Shown in pieces: positions 9,776-16,803 of a DNA stretch of 51,102 nt. Positions within the stretch are counted from its first letter, which is position 1. Every line of letters begins with the position of its first letter. The translations under genes were made by a program, and so were the position numbers. This DNA comes from Candidatus Cloacimonadota bacterium (GTDB lineage: Bacteria > Cloacimonadota > Cloacimonadia > Cloacimonadales > GCA-2742885), in assembly GCA_002742885.1 (NCBI GenBank), contig PDOO01000040.1, positions 1 to 51,102 on the forward strand, read 5' to 3'. The notes under the pieces are model-generated. The model had not been told where the DNA came from and did no database searches. It worked only from the letters and a program-made list of their open reading frames with translations.

Positions 9776-10452
9776 TCAGTCAAGCTCTGTATAATCTAAA
9801 AATTTTTTAACCGAAAAAGATTTGCCGTGGGCGGGATAAACGGTTTTTATTCCGTAATCAATTAATTTTTTCCAACTTTTTTTGAGAGTTGCAAGGTCTT
9901 CCGCAAAAAAAGGCAAAGCCGGTTTGCAAACCATGGGGAAACGTTTATCGCCATATCTCCGACAAAAGCTTCTCCGGAATCCAATATAACGGAAACAGAG
10001 CCTGATGAATGCCCGGGCGTAAAAACAATTTTACCGTTTATTCCGAATTCAGATAATGATTTCTCTTCCCCGTTGACAATAATATCTGCCTCGCAAGGTT
10101 CAATTTGTTTATTTTTATTGTATATATTAAGAATTTTCTCTATTATTTTCCCTCTTGCAGTAAGGCTTGAAACAATTAAATGCTTCCCGTTTTCCAATAT
10201 ATCCAGCTCTGCGGCATGAACAATAATTTTGGCATTTGTATATTCTTTGACGGATTTGGCGCAACCTATATGATCCCAATGACAATGAGTTATAACAACC
10301 GCAGATATTTCTTTAGGATTAATTCCGTTCTTTTTTGTTTCTCTCAAAAAAACGTTAAAAGAATTATACGAGCCGGCATCAACAAGAATAATTCCCTTAT
10401 CCTTGATAAGATAAGAATTTGAAAAACCTGTTTTTAATGTTATTATTTTCAT
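9776..10452 (-). pseudogene. Metallo-beta-lactamase-fold hydrolase, frameshifted near its 3' end
   Basis: The intact frame (10452 down to 9862) gives a 196-residue MBL-fold protein with the zinc motif THCHWDHIG at residues 55-63, a second His in TPGHSSGS and GDMAIN. At about 9922-9930 the homologous frame changes. The next frame continues KPALPFFAEDLATLKKSW, then DYGIKTVYPAHGKSF, to a TGA at 9776-9778, supplying the final metal-binding His region. One base is missing from a short A-run (GCAAACC where GCAAAACC is expected). This is either a real mutation or a sequencing indel. It lies 4 bases after the HEAT-like gene. The substrate is unknown; relatives are glyoxalase II-like hydrolases. Confidence 0.8.
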
Positions 10453-10456
10453 TTTA

Positions 10457-11224
10457 TTATTGGAAGGAAAAACCTTTTCTTTTCAAAACCTCTATTATAT
10501 TTTCAGCTTCTCTTTTGATATAGGGCGAAGAGTCGCTCAGACAAAGTTTAAGATTTTCTGCCATCAGCGGAGATATTTCTTTTTCGGGTCGCCATGCCCA
10601 TAGACCGGCGGTTCTGTGGCTGATATAAAAATTTAAACCTGCCAAAGCATTCATGCGTATCGATTCGGATTCTATTCTTAAACATTCAAACCAAAAAGGC
10701 AACAATCTCTTGTCTCGAATATTTTGAACGGCAAGAAGAGCATTGGCAACAGCGTATTCGTCATGCAGATTAATATCATCCGTTATATATTTTATAATAT
10801 TTTTTTTTGCTTTTCCCCTGATGCCTCGGATTCCGGATATATCTGCATTTATTATAAGAGAGTTAAGCGTTAAAGCAGCTGAAAATCCTATTGTGCCCGG
10901 TTCGTTTGAATAAATTCCTGATCCTGATTCACCGGAAATATGATGAGAAGTTTTTTCTTTTAAATGAGACGAAACATACCTTTTGTCCCCCAGTAAAGGA
11001 AGAATAAGAGGGATAAGTTTATAACCTTTTGCAGTACCGAAAGAAGATGTTTTCAAAAGAGCTTCCGCAATATTCTCTGGATCTCCGGATTCAAGCAACA
11101 CTGCGGTTTTATTTAATTCAGGATTATAATGCCAGATAAAATAATTAACGATAAAAGCTGAGACAATAAGTCCGACAGCAAGAAAAAAACCTTTATAACT
11201 TTTTACCGGAATTAATATTTCCAT
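10457..11224 (-). CDS. Membrane-anchored HEAT-like repeat protein, function unknown
   Basis: A 255-residue protein with one hydrophobic segment (about 13-30, FFLAVGLIVSAFIVNYFIW), presumably an N-terminal anchor. The rest is helical with HEAT/PBS-like pairs: SGDPENIAEALL, LHDEYAVANALLAVQNI, SESIRMNALAGLNFY and SSPYIKREAENIIEVL. HEAT-like scaffolds bind partner proteins. I recognise no enzyme motif. It is translated just before the MBL-fold gene (4 bases apart), so the two form a small operon. The TATTCC element just before the start is a modest ribosome site. Confidence 0.7.
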   Translation of the reverse strand: MEILIPVKSYKGFFLAVGLIVSAFIVNYFIWHYNPELNKTAVLLESGDPENIAEALLKTSSFGTAKGYKLIPLILPLLGDKRYVSSHLKEKTSHHISGESGSGIYSNEPGTIGFSAALTLNSLIINADISGIRGIRGKAKKNIIKYITDDINLHDEYAVANALLAVQNIRDKRLLPFWFECLRIESESIRMNALAGLNFYISHRTAGLWAWRPEKEISPLMAENLKLCLSDSSPYIKREAENIIEVLKRKGFSFQ

Positions 11225-11444
11225 GCTGATATTCCTTTAGAATTTCAAATAAGTATATAAAAAATATCTTTTTGCGATAATCAACTTTGCAAATCCAGAT
11301 GTTGCGATAATTGATTCAACCCAAAACCTGATTACTGACGTTAATACTTAATTGCAGTACACTGTCGGAAACAGCCGAAAGAACAGCACGGAAAGCGAAA
11401 TTTATATCCGAGAGACTGTTATAAATATCAGCAAATAAAATAAA

Positions 11445-11521
11445 TGGAGCCGGGAAAGGGACTCGAACCCTCGACCTACTGATTACGAATCAGTTGCTCT
11501 GCCAGCTGAAGCTATCCCGGC
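11445..11521 (-). tRNA. tRNA-Thr (anticodon CGT)
   Basis: On the minus strand: a seven-pair acceptor stem GCCGGGA/TCCCGGC, a D arm, an anticodon stem ACTGA/TCAGT with loop TTCGTAA (anticodon CGT, reading ACG), a T arm containing GGTTCGAGTCC, and an encoded CCA end (77 bases with CCA). It lies just downstream of the lipoprotein gene on the same strand and could share its transcript. Confidence 0.95.
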
Positions 11522-11536
11522 TCTTTATTTTTTATT

Positions 11537-12211
11537 TTAAATATCGGATTCTTCCGATACAAAGTTAAACACGGATCGTTTCAAATGTTTTTTCAAAATT
11601 TTTTCTTCGGCTTCCGTACCGTTTATCGTAAAATAAAATCTTTTCGGAGCTTCAATTGCAAAGTGAATGCTGCGACCGCCGCTCAGATCAGACGGAAACC
11701 AGTAAGCAATATTTTTAATTTCGATACGATTCCCTCGAATCGTCAAAAAATCAAATTCATCAGAATCATTAAAATCATATTTTACAATAATTTCAATTTC
11801 TTTTTTTTCCGGATTATATTCGGTAAGAACTATCTCGTAAACATCATTTTTTTTGAGAAATTTATACGTTTGTTCGGGCGATAAATTTCGTCCGAGATAA
11901 CCTTCTCGCATAGTAATGAATTTATCAACCTCAACGATTTTTTTATCAACGATAATTCTTTCAAGATTAATATTTTTATCAATCGCAAAAAGACCTTTCT
12001 CGTAATCCTTAACTGATTCTCTGTCAACCGTAATCTTGTCATTAACCATAAAAGATTTTTCTTCGGGAAGATAAATCATAAAAATATCATGTTTAAGAAG
12101 AGGCAAAAGAACTCTCTTTCGTCCAAGTAATCCGAAACCTTGTTTTACCGTATTAAAACTGCATGAAAAAATCATAAACAACATTAAGACGGAAACAAGA
12201 ATATTTCTCAT
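11537..12211 (-). CDS. Putative lipoprotein, function unknown
   Basis: A 224-residue protein. It begins with a short lipoprotein signal (MRNILVSVLMLFMIFSC; lipobox-like residues before Cys17), so it is probably exported and acylated. The mature part mixes beta-strand-like and charged stretches (IIVDKKIVEVDKFITMREGY, EIEIIVKYDFNDSDEFDF) without any motif I recognise. It is monocistronic except for the tRNA-Thr 16 bases downstream. Confidence 0.7.
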   Translation of the reverse strand: MRNILVSVLMLFMIFSCSFNTVKQGFGLLGRKRVLLPLLKHDIFMIYLPEEKSFMVNDKITVDRESVKDYEKGLFAIDKNINLERIIVDKKIVEVDKFITMREGYLGRNLSPEQTYKFLKKNDVYEIVLTEYNPEKKEIEIIVKYDFNDSDEFDFLTIRGNRIEIKNIAYWFPSDLSGGRSIHFAIEAPKRFYFTINGTEAEEKILKKHLKRSVFNFVSEESDI

Positions 12212-12416
12212 ATTTTTCCTCTCTGAAAACTTTCGGACAAATTTTTATTTATCGTTTATTAGTCAAGTTTTCGTTTATTTTTTCCAAAAAAAATCCGACA
12301 ATAAATGATAAAAGGTAAAAAAGCTTGAAAGATATTACAACCGTAAATTATTTTGTCTCAGATTTTATTTAAGCATTAAGTTGATAAAATTAAGATTTTG
12401 CAAAAAAAGGAAATAA

Positions 12417-12917
12417 ATGCTGAAAGAAGAGATAAGAAAAACAGCTGAAGAAATGCACTTGAAGTACGGCTCCTGCTCACAATGCGTGTTGGCATCTCTT
12501 AAAGAACACGGTATTGAAATAAGCGATGAAGTAATCAAAGCAAGTCATATTTTTGCGGGCGGAACAGCCGGTTGCGGCGAAGGATTTTGCGGAGCGTTGA
12601 ACGGAGGTTTAACGGCAATAAGCTGTTTTAACGGAAGAGAAAGAAATGAATTCGGAATATCTGATGCCAAAGAGAACAAAAAGTTGGGAAAACGCCTCAT
12701 TAAAAAATTTCTAAAAGAATATAACGGTTTATTTTCATGCTCCGAAATTCAGACTTCATTTGTCGGCATTTCTTTTAATCACATGGATAACGAAAAAGTT
12801 AAAGTAAATTCGCAACATAAAGACAAGAAAAAAGCATGTAAAAAATCTTGTGCCGAACTTACCGGAAAAGTTGCCGAATGGACTTATGAAATATTGGATG
12901 AGAATGAATCTTTTTGA
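12417..12917 (+). CDS. C_GCAxxG_C_C family probable redox protein
   Basis: A 166-residue protein with Cys20, Cys23, Cys53, Cys58 and Cys70 arranged as SCSQC, GGTAGCGEGFCGALNGG and AISC. This fits the C_GCAxxG_C_C family (CGAxxG motif), thought to be redox-active and often found near transporters. GGAAAT lies 5 bases before the ATG. A Cys-rich tail (KKACKKSCAEL) extends it beyond the usual length of about 140. Its 3' end overlaps the start of the M20 gene, so the two are translationally coupled. The substrate is unknown. Confidence 0.85.
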   Translation: MLKEEIRKTAEEMHLKYGSCSQCVLASLKEHGIEISDEVIKASHIFAGGTAGCGEGFCGALNGGLTAISCFNGRERNEFGISDAKENKKLGKRLIKKFLKEYNGLFSCSEIQTSFVGISFNHMDNEKVKVNSQHKDKKKACKKSCAELTGKVAEWTYEILDENESF

Positions 12918-14010
12918 AATAAGAAAAAAACTCCATAAAATACCGGAACTGGGTTTTCTGGAATTTAAAACAACCAAATTTATAATTTCCGTCTTAAAAA
13001 AATATTCGGAATTGGAAATAGTGGAATTTGAGCCGACCGGATGTCTGGCAATTTATCGGAAAAATCCGGGGAAATTTAAATTATTCCGTTCCGACATTGA
13101 CGCATTGGCAATAAATGAGCAAACAAATTGCGATTTCCGATCCGAGCATCAGGGCAGAATGCATGCTTGCGGTCATGACGTACACATGACGGTTCTTCTC
13201 GGTTTAATCGACAAAATCATTACCGAAAAAATTGAGGCAAATTATTTGTTTTTATTTCAGCCCGCCGAAGAAGGTTTGGGCGGAATGAGAAAAATTTTGG
13301 GGACAGGAATCCTTGACAAGTTTGACATAAACGAAGCTTACGCTTTGCATGTTTCAGGAAATTATCCGACAGGTACAGTCGCTTCAAAACCGGGAATATT
13401 TTTCGGTATTCCGCGAGAGTTTGAAATAGAAATAAAAGGCAAAGGTTCTCATGCCGCCTTTCCGCAAAGCGGCAACGATGCCGTTTCGGCAGCTTGCTTC
13501 CTTATAAACCAAGTTCAAGTAATGCTGAAGAAAAAATTTTCGGCAACTGATCCCGTTATCTGTCATTTCGGTCAGATAAACGGAGGAACGGCGCAAAATT
13601 CCGTGGCTGAATCGGTTCAAATAAAAGGAACGACAAGAGCTCTTGCCAAAGATGTAAGTTTTGAAATAAACGCTATCCTTTTCAATTGTTTGAAATCAGC
13701 CGAATTAATGTACGGAGTAAAGACGAAAATAATATTTACCTCATATTTTGATCCGGTCGTAAATTCGGAGCATCTTTATAAAAAGCTGAAAAAGATTTTG
13801 CCTGAAAAATATAATTTTGAGGAAGCCGAAACCGTAATGACCGGCGAAGATTTCGGTTTTTTGTGCGAAAAATTTAACTCCCTGCTGTATTGGTTAGGAG
13901 TCGGAACGGAAAGCGGAGACTTACATGCTTCGACTTTTTTGCCGGACGAAGAAGCTGTTAACGTCGGAGTTGACGTGATGTTCAGACTTGCCGTTCAAAA
14001 TGAATATTAA
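12904..14010 (+). CDS. M20D-family amidohydrolase / aminoacyl-peptidase
   Basis: A 368-residue cytosolic zinc amidohydrolase of the IAL/HipO type. MHACGHDVHM at 86-95 contains metal ligands, PAEEGLGGM near 120 the catalytic Glu pair, and a dimerisation domain follows (KGKGSHAAFPQSGNDAV). TGEDFGFL and the late His of SGDLHAS complete the site. Relatives remove acyl or aromatic groups from N-acyl amino acids or short peptides. The ATG at 12904 gives the canonical start MNLFEIRKKLHKIPELG; the frame is open to a GTG at 12850, and an ATG at 12898 is also possible. It overlaps the preceding gene, and butyrate kinase follows 41 bases on. Confidence 0.9.
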   Translation: MNLFEIRKKLHKIPELGFLEFKTTKFIISVLKKYSELEIVEFEPTGCLAIYRKNPGKFKLFRSDIDALAINEQTNCDFRSEHQGRMHACGHDVHMTVLLGLIDKIITEKIEANYLFLFQPAEEGLGGMRKILGTGILDKFDINEAYALHVSGNYPTGTVASKPGIFFGIPREFEIEIKGKGSHAAFPQSGNDAVSAACFLINQVQVMLKKKFSATDPVICHFGQINGGTAQNSVAESVQIKGTTRALAKDVSFEINAILFNCLKSAELMYGVKTKIIFTSYFDPVVNSEHLYKKLKKILPEKYNFEEAETVMTGEDFGFLCEKFNSLLYWLGVGTESGDLHASTFLPDEEAVNVGVDVMFRLAVQNEY

Positions 14011-14051
14011 AAAAAAATACAATAAAAAATGCAAATTGCATTGGAGGAATT

Positions 14052-15128
14052 ATGAAATACAGAGTCTTGGCAATTAACCCGGGTTCTACTTCCACAAAAA
14101 TCGCCGTTTACGACGATACCAAAGAAATATTTACTAAAGTGTTGCGCCATGATCCCGCTGATCTCGATAAATTCGGCGGTATGATTGAACAATTTGAATA
14201 TCGTAAGGATCTTGTTTTGGACGCAATGAAAGAAAATAATGTCGAGATAACCTCTCTCGAAGCCGTTGTCGGAAGAGGCGGATTGGTACATGCCGTTCCG
14301 GGCGGAACTTTTGCCGTTAACGATAAAATGAAAGAAGATTTGAAAGATCCGTCTTTATGGGGCAGAATTCATGCCTCTAATCTCGGAGCTTTCATCGCAA
14401 GCTCAATCGCCGACAGTCAAAATATTCCCAGCTATATCGTTGACCCGGTTACAGTGGACGAATTTGATGAAATTGCTCGTATTTCCGGAATTCCGGAAAT
14501 CGAAAGAAAATCTCTTTTCCATGCTCTTAATCTCAGATATACCGCTCGTAAAGTTGCTTCCGATTTGAACAAAAAATTTGAAGAAACAAACTTGGTAGGC
14601 GTTCACATGGGCGGAGGAATTTCCGTAGTCGCAATAAATTCAGGAAGAGTTGTCGATGTGAATAACGCCTTATTGGGAATGGGTCCGTTTTCTCCTCAAA
14701 GAGCCGGAGCTTTACCGATAGGAGATTTAATAAATATGGCTTATTCCGGAGAATGGTCTAAAAAAGATTTACAGACTCGTCTGACCAAAACAGGCGGATT
14801 AACCGCTTATCTCGGTACCGACAGCGGAATAGAAGTTGAAGAAAGAATTCAAAAGGGCGACGAAAAAGCCAAGCTTATTTTGGAAGCAATGTGCTATCAG
14901 GTTGCCAAAGAAATCGGAGCCTCGGCATCCGTTCTTTCAGGAAAAGTTGATGCTGTATTCTTAACCGGAGGTCTTATTTACGGAGACAGAATTTACGAAG
15001 AAATCCGTAAAAGATCAGCTTATATAGCCCCGGTTCTTCGTTTCCCGGGAGAATTGGAAATGGAAGCTCTTTGTCAAGGAGCCGTAAGAGTTCTTAAAGG
15101 CGAAGAAGAAGCAAAAGAATATAAATAA
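14052..15128 (+). CDS. buk: Butyrate kinase
   Basis: A 358-residue ASKHA-fold acyl kinase. INPGSTSTKIAVY at 8-20 is the phosphate-1 motif, RGGLVHAVPGGTFAVN near 76-91 and HMGGGISVVAINSGR near 195 are typical of Buk rather than acetate kinase, and FLTGGLIYG near 300 is the adenosine motif. It converts butyryl-phosphate plus ADP to butyrate plus ATP; branched-chain acyl phosphates are also used in relatives. It implies substrate-level phosphorylation from acyl-CoAs. No ptb gene is beside it. GGAGG sits 5 bases before the ATG, and a strong terminator follows. Confidence 0.95.
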   Translation: MKYRVLAINPGSTSTKIAVYDDTKEIFTKVLRHDPADLDKFGGMIEQFEYRKDLVLDAMKENNVEITSLEAVVGRGGLVHAVPGGTFAVNDKMKEDLKDPSLWGRIHASNLGAFIASSIADSQNIPSYIVDPVTVDEFDEIARISGIPEIERKSLFHALNLRYTARKVASDLNKKFEETNLVGVHMGGGISVVAINSGRVVDVNNALLGMGPFSPQRAGALPIGDLINMAYSGEWSKKDLQTRLTKTGGLTAYLGTDSGIEVEERIQKGDEKAKLILEAMCYQVAKEIGASASVLSGKVDAVFLTGGLIYGDRIYEEIRKRSAYIAPVLRFPGELEMEALCQGAVRVLKGEEEAKEYK

Positions 15129-15138
15129 AATATTTCTG

Positions 15139-15170
15139 ATCCCCGATTCATTTCGGGGATTTTTATCTTT
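15139..15170 (+). terminator. Rho-independent terminator after buk
   Basis: Perfect eight-pair stem ATCCCCGA/TCGGGGAT (15139-15146 with 15153-15160), a six-base loop, then TTTTATCTTT. Confidence 0.88.
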
Positions 15171-15289
15171 AACTGAAAATAAGTTAATTCGTAAAATTTC
15201 CCGACTTTTTATGTTCAGCCGCCTCGCAATTTCATGATTTTTCATTTTTTCGGACAATAATTAATTTTAGGGTATTTTAAAGGAGATAT

Positions 15290-15709
15290 ATGATGAGCTT
15301 ATATTTAACAAGCAAAGATTTTAACGAAAACGATTCAGTTGAAAAACATGATTATTTATATCTGATTTTTAACAGAGGTTTCGGATGACCTTTCTGTCGA
15401 AAACACATGTTGCAGGCGCAACAAGACCTGAACAGATTTGAAGAAAAGAAAATTAAAGTTATTGCTGTTTGCCCGGAAAATCCGAAAGCAGTCAAAAAAT
15501 TTGCAGAGAAACACTCATTATCATTTGATTTAGTGTCTGACAAAAAACATGAAATTGCCGATAAATACGGTCAACAGGTAATATTTTTTAAATTGGGACG
15601 AATGCCGGCTCAGATAATTTGCAATAAAAAAGGCAAAGCGGTATTTAAGCATTACGCAAAAAATATGAAAGACATAGTTTCCAACGATGAAATTTTATCT
15701 AAATTCTGA
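15290..15709 (+). CDS. Probable selenocysteine peroxiredoxin (AhpC/TSA family), in-frame TGA at residue 33
   Basis: From an ATG behind AAAGGAG the frame reads 32 codons to TGA (15386-15388), then continues open for 106 more codons to a TGA at 15707-15709 (139 residues). The residues around the TGA read FNRGFG-U-PFCRKHM. The TGA replaces the first Cys of the CPFC motif seen in related thiol peroxidases (GxWCPFCRxQ), giving UPFC. The rest (IKVIAVCPENPKAVKKFAEK, FDLVSDKKHEIADKYG, PAQIICNKKGKAVFKH) is a normal thioredoxin-fold peroxiredoxin. A SECIS-like hairpin follows the TGA. If read as Sec it is a full-length peroxide reductase; otherwise it is a pseudogene with a nonsense mutation. Confidence 0.75.
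15386..15436 (+). promoter_or_regulatory. Candidate bacterial SECIS element
   Basis: Right after the TGA (15386-15388) lies a six-pair upper stem TGTTGC/GCAACA (15408-15413 with 15418-15423) capped by the loop AGGC. A lower stem TCTGT/ACAGA (15393-15397 with 15432-15436) lies beneath an internal loop. The apical loop begins 26 bases after the TGA and has G at its second position. Both agree with the loose bacterial SECIS consensus: loop 16-37 bases away, G in the first two loop positions. Confidence 0.65.
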
Positions 15710-15779
15710 TTTTTATTTCATCATTATTTTCTCTCTTCATTAAGAAGGTTACAGAGAAAAAAACATAAAGGAATAAATA

Positions 15780-16278
15780 TGACGAAAAGCAACTCGGGTA
15801 AAATTGTTGTTTCTCAAGATTTTCTTGATTTAAAAGAACAAATCAGGTATTTAAAAGAAAAACTTATCGCTTCGTTTGCCGAAAAAGACAAATTACTGTT
15901 TGTTTAATGCGAAATATTAAAAATGTACATGTAAGAAGCGGGACATTGGGAATTGGAGTGCTATGAGTTAATGACTCAGTATCGAAAACTCAAAAGAATT
16001 TCGGAAATCATCAGAAAAAAAATAAACAGACAAGAAGAAATATCTCTAAGCGAAATACAATTTATTCTGAAAAAATAATTTTCCAAAGACTAAACTGAAC
16101 TTAAAGAAAAATTAAAGAATATCAATACGATGACAAAGCAATTGTCGCAAAAAAACGAAGAAGCGTCAAAACAGGATATATTCCCAAAGCGGATAATCCT
16201 GTATTTGCAAGAATTATGGATGCCGGTAAACTTCTTTTCGGAAAAATAAAAAAAGGGAAAAATCGAAAATTGGATTAA
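15780..16278 (+). pseudogene. Decayed coiled-coil (J-domain-like) protein gene
   Basis: A start behind AAAGGAATAA gives MTKSNSGKIVVSQDFLDLKE and then TAA at 15906. The same frame goes on with protein-like sequence (GHWELECYELMTQYRKLKR, ISEIIRKKINRQEEISLSEI) broken by three more TAA codons. After the A-rich stretch near 16105-16120 the plausible frame changes (DDKAIVAKKRRSVKTGYIPK, then FARIMDAGKLLFGKI) and ends at 16278. The LKEKLI...ELECYELM...KLKRISEIIRKKINRQE pattern resembles the helical N-terminal part of a J-domain-like family, but no HPD motif remains. It is clearly non-functional as written; the family call is tentative. Confidence 0.55.
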
Positions 16279-16530
16279 AATAACTATCGATATTTATCTT
16301 CGAGAATAAACTTTTGGGATATAAATCTTGAAAATATTAATTTTTTATCTCTATATATTCAATAAATAAAAAATACGGATATAAACAATAACCGACAGAA
16401 AATATTGATTTTACATAAAATTTTTCCTTAACATTCCGAAAGCATTTCTCCAAAATCCTTAATTTGCTGCCTCAGAAAAATCTTAAATCAGCCTTGACAT
16501 GATAAAACTGTTTCAAAATCTGCCGTCGTA

Positions 16531-16688
16531 GGTTTTGGTTCATCCGTTTTTGCGGATGCTAAGATGGAATTCGGTGAAAAGCCGAAGCAGCCCCCGCTAC
16601 TGTAAGAAAGGACGAACGATCGTTGCCACTGTGAAACGGGAAGGTGATCAAGTAGGATGATATTCGAGTCAGGAGACATGCCAAAATC
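16531..16688 (+). promoter_or_regulatory. Cobalamin (B12) riboswitch aptamer
   Basis: The conserved core is present in order: GGTGAAAAGCCGAAGCAGCC near 16572 leading into CCCCGCTACTGTAAG, then GCCACTGTG, GGGAAGGTG, and the B12 box AGTCAGGAGACATGCC at 16667-16682. The closing P1 helix can form between 16531-16538 (GGTTTTGG) and 16681-16688 (CCAAAATC). It sits 115 bases upstream of the succinyl-CoA synthetase fusion and the EamA and YitT genes, and should lower their expression when B12 is plentiful. Confidence 0.95.
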
Positions 16689-16695
16689 GAAGACC

Positions 16696-16803
16696 TGATG
16701 CTTTCGGAGGGAAAGTCAGTCCGGTTCCGAGATACAGGATAATTGTGTCTGAAACGTGCTTGCATTCCCTCCTTGATTTGGTAAAAATTAAGGAGTAAAA
16801 AAA
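16696..16803 (+). promoter_or_regulatory. Riboswitch expression platform with ribosome-site sequestering hairpin
   Basis: The Shine-Dalgarno AAGGAG (16790-16795) can pair with CTCCTT (16769-16774). The helix extends inward to 11 pairs including one G-T (16769-16779 with 16785-16795) around a five-base loop. The upstream GGAGGGAA (16706-16713) is complementary to TTCCCTCC (16765-16772), which overlaps the anti-Shine-Dalgarno strand, so the two pairings exclude each other. The same GGAGG can also be the loop of a local hairpin (CTTTC/GAAAG). This is the geometry of a translational switch; no T-run terminator is present. Confidence 0.75.

Noticed and set aside
16488-16765. Short minus-strand ORFs over the riboswitch
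   Set aside because: They overlap a highly conserved structured RNA element; their residues follow from the riboswitch bases.
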